Shown: piece by piece, positions 34,518-43,063 of the stretch
Layout: the number at the start of each line of letters is the position of its first letter
Position numbering within the stretch: position 1 is the stretch's first letter
Assembly: GCF_016907255.1 (NCBI RefSeq)
Contig: NZ_JAFBBQ010000001.1
Location: forward strand, 1,488,001 to 1,552,000
Source of the DNA: Microbacterium keratanolyticum
Lineage (GTDB): Bacteria > Actinomycetota > Actinomycetes > Actinomycetales > Microbacteriaceae
Length of the DNA: 64,000 nucleotides
Direction: 5' to 3'
The notes under the pieces: generated by a model
What the model saw: only the letters and a program-made list of their open reading frames with translations
What the model was told of the DNA's origin: nothing
Databases searched by the model: none
Translations under genes and position numbers: made by a program

Positions 34518-35618
34518 ATGCCGCGTCACCGCTTCACGCAGGCCGATGTCGCCGCCCTCGCCGGCGTCAGCCAGTCGACCGTGAGCTTCGTGCTCAACGG
34601 CAACGCTCCTGCCGGTGTGCGCATCTCGGAGGAGACTCGCAAACGCGTGCTCGAGGCGATCCGGATCATCGGCTACTCGGCGAATCCTGTGGCCCAGCGC
34701 CTTGCCGGGGGACGCAACCAGATCCTCGGCGTGTTCACGTACGAGACCACCTTCCCCCGGGGCGGGCAGGACTTCTACGGCGCCTTCCTCGTGGGCATCG
34801 AGCACGCCGCCGAGCAGTTGGGCGTCGACACGCTCCTGTTCACCTCCGCCCGTGTGGTCGATGGCCGCCGCCGGCTCTCGCGCGACGGCTGGCAGCGACT
34901 CGGCATCGCTGACGGGTGCCTGCTGCTCGGCCAGCACGAAGACCAGAGCGAACTGCAGCACCTGCTCGACACGAGCTATCCGTTCGTCTTCATCGGCAAG
35001 CGCGTGAGCGAGGGGCGACGCCTGCCCTACGTCGGCGCGGACTATGTCACCGCGACCGCACGTCAGGTGGAGCGATTCGTCGCCCTGGGCCACACACGCA
35101 TCGGCTATGCAGGTTCGCGCGGTTCGGATCAGTCCACGATCGATCGCGTCGACGGATACCGCGAGGCGATGGCGCGCCACGGCCTCCCTTCCCGCTTCGT
35201 CGATGTGCACGACGCGGAGGCCGCCGCCGACGAGGTCGTCGAGCGCGGTCTCACCGCCCTCGTGGTCGCTCCGGAGAACTACCTGGAGGACTTCAGCGAC
35301 GCGCTCGAGTCCCGCGGGCGCCGCATCCCGGAGGACATCTCGATCCTGCTGCTCGGGCAGCCGCTGCATCCGGTTCCTCGTGGCCGACGCTGGTCGGGGT
35401 TCTCCGTCCCCCGGGAGGAGATGGGGGCCCGCGCGCTCGTGCTGCTCTCGCGCATCGTCAACGAGGCATCCGATACCCGCCGTGACGATGCCCGCACCCG
35501 GCCGCCCGCACTCGACGACGAAGACCTGCATCAGATCCTCGTCTGCCCCGACATCGACGGCGAGACGATCGCCGCCGTACCGCCCCACCCCGCTAGACAA
35601 GAAGGACATCGTTCGTGA
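34518..35618 (+). CDS. LacI-family regulator of the sugar locus
   Basis: 366 residues. The HTH TQADVAALAGVSQSTVSFVL is at the N-terminus, followed by a hinge (NPVAQRLAGG) and ligand domain (ILGVFTYET, HTRIGYAGSRG). It is the first gene of an apparent operon running through the FAD oxidoreductase, importer and possibly glycosidase, and overlaps the next start by four bases. It probably binds the TAATNCGNATTA sites upstream and so controls itself and the divergent esterase/arginase-like pair. Inducer unknown. Confidence 0.9.
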   Translation: MPRHRFTQADVAALAGVSQSTVSFVLNGNAPAGVRISEETRKRVLEAIRIIGYSANPVAQRLAGGRNQILGVFTYETTFPRGGQDFYGAFLVGIEHAAEQLGVDTLLFTSARVVDGRRRLSRDGWQRLGIADGCLLLGQHEDQSELQHLLDTSYPFVFIGKRVSEGRRLPYVGADYVTATARQVERFVALGHTRIGYAGSRGSDQSTIDRVDGYREAMARHGLPSRFVDVHDAEAAADEVVERGLTALVVAPENYLEDFSDALESRGRRIPEDISILLLGQPLHPVPRGRRWSGFSVPREEMGARALVLLSRIVNEASDTRRDDARTRPPALDDEDLHQILVCPDIDGETIAAVPPHPARQEGHRS

Positions 35619-37240
35619 CCGCACGTGAACTGACCACCGACGTTTTGATCGTCGGAGCCGGACTCGGCGGCGTCGCCGCCGCGCTCGCCGCCGCTGATCG
35701 AGGGGCGCGTGTCGTCCTCACCGAGGAGTACCCGTGGATCGGCGGCCAGCTGACCTCGCAGGCCGTGCCGCCGGACGAGCACCCCTGGGTCGAGGAGTTC
35801 GGCATCACCGCGCGCTACCGGGCGCTGCGCGACGGCATCCGCGACGTCTACCGCCGTCAGTACCCGCTTGTCGAAGAGGCGCGCGACCGCAAGGACCTCA
35901 ACCCGGGCGCCGGATGGGTCTCGAAGCTCTGCAGTGAGCCGCGCATCGCCGTCGGGGTGTTGGAGGAGATGCTCGCTCCGCACCGCTCCACCGGTCGTAT
36001 CACCCTGCTTGAGCGCGTGCGACCGACCGCGGCGACCGTCGACGGTGACCGCGTCACCTCGGTCACCCTGTCGTCGGAGATCGGCGGAGCGGATGTCACG
36101 GTCACGGCGACGTACGTGATCGACGCGACCGAGACCGGCGAACTGCTGCCACTCACCGGCACCGAGTACGTCACCGGGTTCGAAGCACGCTCCGAGCACG
36201 ACGAGCCCAGCGCTCCCGAGGTTGCGCAGCCGGACAACATCCAGGCCATCAGCGTGTGCTTCGCCATCGAGAACGCAGAGGGCGACAACACGATCGAGCG
36301 TCCCGCGAACTACGAATTCTGGCGCGACCACGCACCGTCGGCCTGGCAGGGCGAGAAGCTGCTGTCCTGGACAGCGCCGAACCCCCGCACGCTCGAGCTC
36401 GGCACGCGCGTGTTCGACCCGAACCCGGGCGACGACGCCCTCGCCGTCGATGCGGATCAGTCGAAGAACGCGGGAGACCACAACCTGTGGACCTTCCGAC
36501 GCATCGCCGCCCGCGACCTCTTCGAGAAGGGGTTCTACGAGAGCGACATCTGCCTGGTCAACTGGCCCAGCATCGACTATTTCCTCGAGCCCGTGCTTGA
36601 CGTTCCGCGCGAGGTCGAGCTCGCCCGCTACGAAGAGGCCCGCGAACTGAGCTTGTCGATGCTCTACTGGATGCAGACCGAGGCTCCGCGCCCCGACGGC
36701 GGCTTCGGCTTTCCCGGACTGCGTCTGCGCCCCGACCTGATGGGCTCGGAGGACGGCCTCGCCCAGGCGCCGTACCACCGCGAGTCCCGCCGCATCCGCG
36801 CGCTGACGACGGTCACCGAGAACGATGTCTCGTACGCCGTGCGCGGCGACGAGGGCGCGACCCGCTACGAGGAGTCGATCGGTGTCGGCATGTACCGCAT
36901 CGACCTGCATCCTTCGACCGGCGGCGATACGTACATCGACGTTGCATCCACGCCGTTCGAGATTCCACTGGGCGCGCTCATCCCGCAGCGGATGACGAAC
37001 CTGCTGGCCGCCAATAAGAACATCGGCACCACGCACATCACCAATGGCTGCTATCGCCTGCACCCGGTCGAGTGGAACGTCGGCGAAGCCGCCGGGCACC
37101 TGGCCGCGTACAGCATCGACCGTGACACGACGCCGCACGCCGTGCACGCCACTGCGGAACTGCTCGCCGACTACCAGCGCGAACTCGACGACAGCGGCGT
37201 CGAACGGCACTGGCCCGAAGGCCGCGTCTACGCATTCTGA
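35615..37240 (+). CDS. FAD-dependent oxidoreductase (PF12831-type) in a sugar locus
   Basis: 541 residues. It begins with the FAD fold VLIVGAGLGGVAAALAAADRG and then GGQLTSQAVP, typical of the FAD_oxidored family. Later motifs are YVIDATETGELL and LLAANKNIGTTHITNG. There is no signal peptide, so it is cytoplasmic. Members are often encoded next to glycan uptake and hydrolase genes, but their reactions are mostly undefined; oxidation of a sugar hydroxyl is plausible. Start is GTG with GAAGGA eight bases before. It overlaps the regulator and lies 39 bases before the binding-protein gene. Confidence 0.82.
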   Translation: MTARELTTDVLIVGAGLGGVAAALAAADRGARVVLTEEYPWIGGQLTSQAVPPDEHPWVEEFGITARYRALRDGIRDVYRRQYPLVEEARDRKDLNPGAGWVSKLCSEPRIAVGVLEEMLAPHRSTGRITLLERVRPTAATVDGDRVTSVTLSSEIGGADVTVTATYVIDATETGELLPLTGTEYVTGFEARSEHDEPSAPEVAQPDNIQAISVCFAIENAEGDNTIERPANYEFWRDHAPSAWQGEKLLSWTAPNPRTLELGTRVFDPNPGDDALAVDADQSKNAGDHNLWTFRRIAARDLFEKGFYESDICLVNWPSIDYFLEPVLDVPREVELARYEEARELSLSMLYWMQTEAPRPDGGFGFPGLRLRPDLMGSEDGLAQAPYHRESRRIRALTTVTENDVSYAVRGDEGATRYEESIGVGMYRIDLHPSTGGDTYIDVASTPFEIPLGALIPQRMTNLLAANKNIGTTHITNGCYRLHPVEWNVGEAAGHLAAYSIDRDTTPHAVHATAELLADYQRELDDSGVERHWPEGRVYAF

Positions 37241-37279
37241 CCCGCTTTACCCACCCACCCACAGCACAAGGAGCAAGGC

Positions 37280-38587
37280 ATGAATCACTTCACGCCCCGT
37301 CGCCGGCGCACCGCGCTGGTGGCCGCCGCTGGCATCGCCGCCAGCGCCCTCGTCCTCGCCTCATGCAGCGGATCTCCCGCTGCCACCGAGACACCGGACG
37401 AACCCGTGAGTCTGCGTATGACCGTCTGGACCGCAGACGAGACCCAGCTCGCGCAGTTCCAGGAGATCGCCGACGCCTATGTCGCCGAGAACCCGGAGCT
37501 CGTCTCGGACATCACCTTCGAGACCCTGCCGTTCGCGGACTACACCACCTCGCTCACCACCCAGCTGGCCGGAGGCAACGCCCCCGACCTCGGTTGGATC
37601 ATGGAGAGCTACGCGCCCGAGTTCGTGCAGAGTGGAGCCCTCGCCGACATCAGCCAGACACTGAAAGACGCCGAGGGATACGAGTACGACGACCTGCTCG
37701 ACTCCTCGCTCGAACTGTGGCAGAAGGACGACGGCCTGTACGCCTACCCCTTCTCCAATAGCCCCTTCGCGATCTTCGTGAACACGACGCAGATCGCCGC
37801 GGCAGGTCAGCCGAACCCCGCCGACCTCGCGGCTTCCGGCGACTGGACCTACGAGAACGCCCGCGACATCTCCGCGGCCACTGCCGCGGTGTCGGGCAAG
37901 CAGGGTCTCGTCGCCCGTGACTTCGACTTCAAGGTGTGGGAGAACCTCTCCACCATCTGGAACGGCTGGGACGCAGAGCCGTGGCCGGCCGACGGCGCCA
38001 GCTGCACATTCACCGAGCCGGAGATGGTCGAGGCGATGACGTGGATCCACGATGCGATCTTCGTCGACGGCGCCATGCCCGGCCCGGGCGTGACCGCGGA
38101 CTTCTTCGCCGGCGACGCCGCCATGACGATCACGCAGATCAGCCGCGCATCCGCGCTCGACGGCTCGTTCGAGTGGGACGTCCTCCCGCTTCCTGCGGGC
38201 CCTGAGGGGCAGCAGAACGTGATCGGTCAGGCCGGGATCGGCGTCTTCGCGAACGCGAAGAACCCGACGGTCGCCGCGGACTTCCTCGCGTACTTCACGC
38301 AGCCGGACAACGCCGAGAAGCTCGCGGCGTTCTTCCCGCCGCCCCGCGAGTCCCTGCTGAACGCGGATGTGCTGGCCGTCGCCAACCCGAAGCTCAGCGC
38401 CGAGCAGCTCCAGGCCGTCGTCGTCGACGGCATCCAGGGGGCGGTCACCAAGCCGACGCACGTCAACTTCGCCAAGGTGCAGGACGCCGTGCGCGCCCAG
38501 CTCGACGCGATGTGGACCGCGGATGCTGACGTCGAGGCTGTTCTCGACAAGACGTGCTCGACGATCGCTCCGCTCCTGAAGGGCTGA
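37280..38587 (+). CDS. Sugar ABC importer substrate-binding lipoprotein (SBP family 1)
   Basis: A 435-residue lipoprotein: Arg-rich start, hydrophobic core, then lipobox LASC (about residues 26-29). The mature protein has the extracellular sugar-binding pattern SLRMTVWTADETQLAQFQEI, TTQLAGGNAPDLGW and YAYPFSNSPFAIFVN. It should deliver an oligosaccharide to the two permeases that follow. No ATPase gene is in the operon, so a shared MsiK-type ATPase elsewhere is expected. Confidence 0.93.
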   Translation: MNHFTPRRRRTALVAAAGIAASALVLASCSGSPAATETPDEPVSLRMTVWTADETQLAQFQEIADAYVAENPELVSDITFETLPFADYTTSLTTQLAGGNAPDLGWIMESYAPEFVQSGALADISQTLKDAEGYEYDDLLDSSLELWQKDDGLYAYPFSNSPFAIFVNTTQIAAAGQPNPADLAASGDWTYENARDISAATAAVSGKQGLVARDFDFKVWENLSTIWNGWDAEPWPADGASCTFTEPEMVEAMTWIHDAIFVDGAMPGPGVTADFFAGDAAMTITQISRASALDGSFEWDVLPLPAGPEGQQNVIGQAGIGVFANAKNPTVAADFLAYFTQPDNAEKLAAFFPPPRESLLNADVLAVANPKLSAEQLQAVVVDGIQGAVTKPTHVNFAKVQDAVRAQLDAMWTADADVEAVLDKTCSTIAPLLKG

Positions 38588-38593
38588 GAACGC

Positions 38594-39541
38594 ATGACCT
38601 CCACCGTCGTCGAACAGACGACACGGACCGCGGAGCGGAGTGAGGGTCCTCGCCCTCGCCGCTCCGCGGCTGTCCGCGCCGACTGGATCGTGGGTTACAC
38701 GATGGTCGCGCCCGCTGTGCTCGGCGCACTCGCCTTCGTGATCGCTCCGCTCGTGGCGGTGCTGTGGTTCTCGCTGCACGACTGGAACGTCCTGGCGAAC
38801 ACCTTCGTGTTCTCGGGGACCGACAACTACGAGCGCATGCTCGCAGACGAGGGACTGAAGGACTCGCTGCTGGCGAGCCTGTGGTTCTCGATTGGGCTGG
38901 TCGTGTTCAACATCAGCCTGGCGCTGCTGCTCGCGGTGCTGCTGAACCAGAAGCTCCCCGGCACCACGACGTTCCGCACCTTCTTCTTCTCGCCCGTCGT
39001 CGTCTCGCTCGTCGCCTGGACGATCGTCTGGAGCTTCCTCCTGCAGGCCGACGGCGGCATTAACGGCTTCCTGTCACTCATTGGCATCGAGGGGCCGAAC
39101 TGGCTGCGCGGCGAGTTCACCGCGATGGTCTCGGTGATCGTGGTGCAGCTGTTCAAGAACGTCGGCCTCAACATGATCCTGTTCCTGGCGGCACTGCAGA
39201 GCGTGCCGGAGGAGATCCTCGAAGCCGCACGCATCGATGGGGCGGGCGCCTGGCGGCGTTTCCGCTCGGTCACGCTGCCGCTGATCAGCCCGACCATCCT
39301 GCTGGTGTCGATCATCACGATCGTCGGCTCGCTCGAGGTGTTCGCGCAGATCGCGGTGCTCACCGGCGGTGGACCCGGCAACTCGACGACCGTGCTCGTC
39401 TACTACCTGTACCAGCAGGCGTTCCGCTTCAACGACTTCGGCTACGCGAGTGCGATCTCGGTGCTGCTGTTCGTCATCGTCCTCGTGCTGACCCTCATCC
39501 AGTGGCAGACGCGTAAGAGGTGGGTCTTCCATGAGAACTGA
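38594..39541 (+). CDS. Sugar ABC importer permease, MalF/UgpA type
   Basis: A 315-residue permease with six helices. The EAA loop VPEEILEAARIDGAGAWRRF is conserved. An Arg-rich cytoplasmic N-terminus precedes helix 1 (TMVAPAVLGALAFVIAPLV). It lies seven bases after the binding-protein stop and overlaps the next gene by 11 bases. Confidence 0.93.
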   Translation: MTSTVVEQTTRTAERSEGPRPRRSAAVRADWIVGYTMVAPAVLGALAFVIAPLVAVLWFSLHDWNVLANTFVFSGTDNYERMLADEGLKDSLLASLWFSIGLVVFNISLALLLAVLLNQKLPGTTTFRTFFFSPVVVSLVAWTIVWSFLLQADGGINGFLSLIGIEGPNWLRGEFTAMVSVIVVQLFKNVGLNMILFLAALQSVPEEILEAARIDGAGAWRRFRSVTLPLISPTILLVSIITIVGSLEVFAQIAVLTGGGPGNSTTVLVYYLYQQAFRFNDFGYASAISVLLFVIVLVLTLIQWQTRKRWVFHEN

Positions 39542-40481
39542 GACACAGATTCCGGATGCCGCGGGCACCCTCCCGACGGCGAGCACGACCGCGATCGTGA
39601 CCGGTTCACGTGTGCGTCCCCGCCTCCGCCGGGCGGGCAGCTCGAAGACACGCCGCCGACTCACGACAATCGGGTTGGTCGCGCTTCTGGCGGTCATCAG
39701 CATCCCGTTCATCTTCCCGACGCTGTGGATGGCGACGTCCAGCCTGAAGCCGATGAGCGAGATCCTGCAGAAGGTGCCGACGCTGTGGCCCTCGGATCCG
39801 AGCTTTGCGGCGTACGGCGAGGTGTTCCGACTGCAGCCGTTCGCGCAGCAGTACTGGAACAGCCTCTACATCGCGGCCCTCGTGACGATCGGAACGATGC
39901 TGGTCGCGGCGATGGCCGGGTACGCCTTCGCTCGCATCAAATTCCCCGGAGCGAACGCCCTGTTCCTGGTCGTGCTGATCGGGCTGCTCGTGCCGTCGGA
40001 GGTGACGATCGTCCCGCTGTTCCGCATGGTCAACGCGATGGGTCTCATCAACACGCATTGGCCGCTCATCGTCATTCCGATCTTCGGGGCACCGGCCGTG
40101 CTGGCGATCTTCATCATGCGCCAGTTCTTCCTCGGGCTGCCCACGGAGCTGGAGGAAGCGGGGCGCATGGACGGTCTCGGACGCTGGGGCATCTTCTGGC
40201 GGATCGCCTTCCCGCTCGCACAGCCCGCGCTGGGCGCCGTGGCGATCTTCACGTTCCTCAAGTCGTGGAACCTCTACCTCGAGCCGATCGTGTACCTGTC
40301 CAGCAAGGACATGTTCACGCTTCCGCAGGCGCTGACGCAGTACGTCGACGCCTACGGCGGCCCGATGTGGAACGTCCAGCTCGCGGCGACCACGCTCACC
40401 GTCATCCCGGTGCTGGCTGTGTTCCTCGTCGCGCAGCGCCAGTTCGTGCAAGGTCTGGCGCACACCGGCCTCAAGGGCTGA
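39531..40481 (+). CDS. Sugar ABC importer permease, MalG/UgpE type
   Basis: A 316-residue permease. A long cytoplasmic N-terminus (about 45 residues) precedes six helices; motifs are TLWMATSSLKP, AMAGYAFARIKFPG and the EAA loop LPTELEEAGRMDGLGRWGIF. The operon core ends here, three bases before a strong terminator hairpin. Confidence 0.93.
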   Translation: MRTETQIPDAAGTLPTASTTAIVTGSRVRPRLRRAGSSKTRRRLTTIGLVALLAVISIPFIFPTLWMATSSLKPMSEILQKVPTLWPSDPSFAAYGEVFRLQPFAQQYWNSLYIAALVTIGTMLVAAMAGYAFARIKFPGANALFLVVLIGLLVPSEVTIVPLFRMVNAMGLINTHWPLIVIPIFGAPAVLAIFIMRQFFLGLPTELEEAGRMDGLGRWGIFWRIAFPLAQPALGAVAIFTFLKSWNLYLEPIVYLSSKDMFTLPQALTQYVDAYGGPMWNVQLAATTLTVIPVLAVFLVAQRQFVQGLAHTGLKG

Positions 40482-40483
40482 GA

Positions 40484-40512
40484 GAAGGGGCGGGATGATC
40501 TCCCGCCCCTTC
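40484..40512 (+). terminator. Intrinsic terminator after the sugar importer
   Basis: A perfect 12-bp GC-rich stem (40484-40495 with 40501-40512) with loop TGATC and a short T-rich tail (TTGTCT). The glycosidase gene downstream may need read-through or its own promoter. Confidence 0.88.
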
Positions 40513-40596
40513 TTGTCTGACGGCTCCGCCACCGCGGGGGCGCTGTTCGTCGTGTCTGAAATCGCTGTTCTGTATTCACTGTCGAAGGAGATGGTC

Positions 40597-42912
40597 ATGA
40601 GAAGAACCTCACCCCGGACCTGGCATCGGCGGCTCTTCGCCGCGGCGCTGGCGACGGCTCTCGGAGCGGGAGGGCTCGCTGCGGCGACACCCGCCGCCGC
40701 CGCATCCGCCCCGCAGGCATCCGCGACGTCTGTCGCCCCACCGCCGGAAGGCTGGCCGACCTTCGGCTATCAGGGCGTGATCACCGACAAGTCGCAGATG
40801 AGCTACAACCCCACCAACGAGTTCATCTTCCCGACGCTGTTCCACGCGGGGGAGCACTTCGAGAACCCCCTCGGCGAGTGGTACCTGTACACGGCGCCGC
40901 ACGACGCCCCGGCGGGCATCATCCTGATGTACTCCGACAGCCTCGCCGGCCCCTGGACCGAGTACACGGACAAGGCTCCGCTCATCTCGAACGTCTGGGA
41001 GCCGCACTACAAGGTCAGCCACACCTCGAGTCCGGACGCGATCTGGAACGAGGAGGCCGGGAAGATGTTCATGTACTTCCACGGCGAGAACTCGGTCACC
41101 CGGTATGCGACCTCCGACGACGGCATCACCTTCGAGTACGGCGGCTCGGTGGTGACGAACGCCATGGGAGGTCCGAACGTCACCGAGACCAGCTACGCGC
41201 GCGTCTTCGAGCACCCGGACGAGAACTCCGAGTACCAGTACGGCATGTTCTACATGGGCAACGAGCGCGACAACATCCGTCGCGTGCGTCTCGCCGAGTC
41301 CGTCGACGGCGTCACGTGGACGGTCGACCCCGACTACGTCGTCGCACCCGGTGCCGAAGAGGGCGCGAACGTGTCCGGCGGCAATCTGTGGGAGCGCGAC
41401 GGCCAGCTGTACGTCATCTATCACGGCTCCAGCGGCAAGAGCTATGCGCGCACGATCGACGAGACGCTGCGCCAGGTCGGCGAGGTGCCGATCGTGCTGC
41501 ACCAGTCGACAGGCATCGGAGTGGATGTCGGACGTGTTGCCGCTCCCGAGATCGTGACGGACGACACCGGAACGTACCTGTTCTATGAATCCGGAGACCG
41601 CCTGGGCGCGACCGTCGCCTATGCGAAGGAGGGTGCGGAGCCCGAGGTCGGCCCGATCTTCGAGGGATTCCCCTCCGATCCTGAGAACCCTGTCTTCGCT
41701 GCATGCGCGGCGGAAGGGTCGGATGAGTTCGCCGGAGCCCTCGCTCCCGTGTGGGATCGCGTGGTTCGTGAGGAGTCGGCGCGTCACGCTGTCGAGGATG
41801 ACGCGCTGGTCATTCCGACCTACACGGGCGGCGTCGCTGCGGCGCCGCTGCTGCAGCAGGAACTGCCCGAGGGCGCATGGCAGGTCACGACCGAACTCGA
41901 CATCGCCGCGACGCAGAAGTTCCAGCAGGGAGGGATCCTGCTCTACGCGAGCGACACGCACTACGTGAAGCTCGGAATGGGACGCGCGACGCCCGGCCCG
42001 ACCGTTGAACTCGTCTTCCACCGGAACGGTGTGAACAGGCAGGATTCGCGTGCCCCCGAGGTCGCGGGCGCGACGAAGATCTGGCTGCGCCTCACGAACG
42101 ATGGCGCGCAGGTGCAGGCATCCGTCTCCTACGACGGCACGACCTTCGCGGACTTCGGGCGTCCCGTCGAGTCACGCGACATGGCGTTCACGCACATCGG
42201 CCCCTTCGCGTTCCGCGGGGCGACGGAGGCGGCGGAGATTCCGGCGCGCTTCGACTGGTTCCGCTTCTCACCGAGCACAGAGCAATACGAAGAATGCCAG
42301 AACGCGGAGCCGCCGCTGCCCGCGGACAACGAGACTGCCACGCCCGGCGCGGGCGTCCTCTCTTCCACGAGCGGCTGGACGACCGGTCTGCATGACGGCA
42401 CATTCGAGCTGCGCTGGAACCTCTGGTGGGGCGCGAACGCATCGCGCGTGAAGGTGTATGAGAACGGTGCACTGATCCACACGGGTGACCTCGTTGCGGC
42501 GGGACCTGCAGCGCAGGGTGTCACGGTGCCGATCTCGGGCCGCGTGAACGGCGAGTACGTCTACACGGCGGAGGTCATCAACTCGCAGGGCGTCTCGCAG
42601 CCGCAGCCGCTCACGGTCACCGTGAAGGACGCACTGCCCGGCATCCCGAAGCTCGCGCTCGCAAAGACTCCCGCTCCGGGAGTGGTTCGAATCGTCGCGA
42701 ACATGTGGTGGGGTACCAACGCCTCCGCGTGGCGTCTGCTCGAAGACGGCGCCGTCGTTGCCGAGGGTGAACTCGCGGCGGTGACTCCCGAGGCGCAGCG
42801 CGTCGAGGTCCTGCGGGAAGGTCGCGAGGCCGGTACGCACAGCTACGTGATCGAGTTCGTGAACGCGGCTGGCGTCACCGCCAGTTCGCCGATCACGGCG
42901 ACGATCAAGTAG
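40597..42912 (+). CDS. Secreted GH43-like glycosidase with DUF1349 and duplicated C-terminal domains
   Basis: 771 residues. A signal peptide ends near TPAAAAS. The N-terminal propeller-like region (about 45-360) has repeated strands such as WYLYTAPHD, MYFHGENSVTRYATSDDG and VAAPEIVTDDTGTYLFYES, resembling GH43/GH117-type folds. Residues about 390-570 form a concanavalin-like DUF1349/GH43 C-terminal domain (GGILLYASDTHYVKLGMG). Two copies of a beta-sandwich resembling the chitinase-A N-terminal domain follow, marked by RWNLWWGANAS and VANMWWGTNAS. Catalytic acids cannot be assigned with confidence. Secretion and location imply it releases the oligosaccharide taken up by the adjacent importer. 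The ATG at 40597 has AAGGAG six bases before. Confidence 0.75.
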   Translation: MRRTSPRTWHRRLFAAALATALGAGGLAAATPAAAASAPQASATSVAPPPEGWPTFGYQGVITDKSQMSYNPTNEFIFPTLFHAGEHFENPLGEWYLYTAPHDAPAGIILMYSDSLAGPWTEYTDKAPLISNVWEPHYKVSHTSSPDAIWNEEAGKMFMYFHGENSVTRYATSDDGITFEYGGSVVTNAMGGPNVTETSYARVFEHPDENSEYQYGMFYMGNERDNIRRVRLAESVDGVTWTVDPDYVVAPGAEEGANVSGGNLWERDGQLYVIYHGSSGKSYARTIDETLRQVGEVPIVLHQSTGIGVDVGRVAAPEIVTDDTGTYLFYESGDRLGATVAYAKEGAEPEVGPIFEGFPSDPENPVFAACAAEGSDEFAGALAPVWDRVVREESARHAVEDDALVIPTYTGGVAAAPLLQQELPEGAWQVTTELDIAATQKFQQGGILLYASDTHYVKLGMGRATPGPTVELVFHRNGVNRQDSRAPEVAGATKIWLRLTNDGAQVQASVSYDGTTFADFGRPVESRDMAFTHIGPFAFRGATEAAEIPARFDWFRFSPSTEQYEECQNAEPPLPADNETATPGAGVLSSTSGWTTGLHDGTFELRWNLWWGANASRVKVYENGALIHTGDLVAAGPAAQGVTVPISGRVNGEYVYTAEVINSQGVSQPQPLTVTVKDALPGIPKLALAKTPAPGVVRIVANMWWGTNASAWRLLEDGAVVAEGELAAVTPEAQRVEVLREGREAGTHSYVIEFVNAAGVTASSPITATIK

Positions 42913-42943
42913 GCCAGGACGGGACGATCACGTAGTCCAGGAG

Positions 42944-42977
42944 GGGACGGCGCTCGGAAGCATCCGGGTGCCGTCCC
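42944..42977 (+). terminator. Terminator after the glycosidase gene
   Basis: An 8-bp stem GGGACGGC/GCCGTCCC (42944-42951 with 42970-42977) followed by TTTCCT, 31 bases after the stop codon. Confidence 0.7.
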
Positions 42978-43063
42978 TTTCCTATATCCACAACTCCACC
43001 GTTTGAATGATTCGAATCCGGTGGCGGACGCGGCAGACTGCAGGCAGACGGAGAGGATCTCGC

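Noticed and set aside
42929..42977. Small coding gene between the glycosidase and MFS genes
   Set aside because: The stretch is taken up by a terminator hairpin and has no start with an SD.
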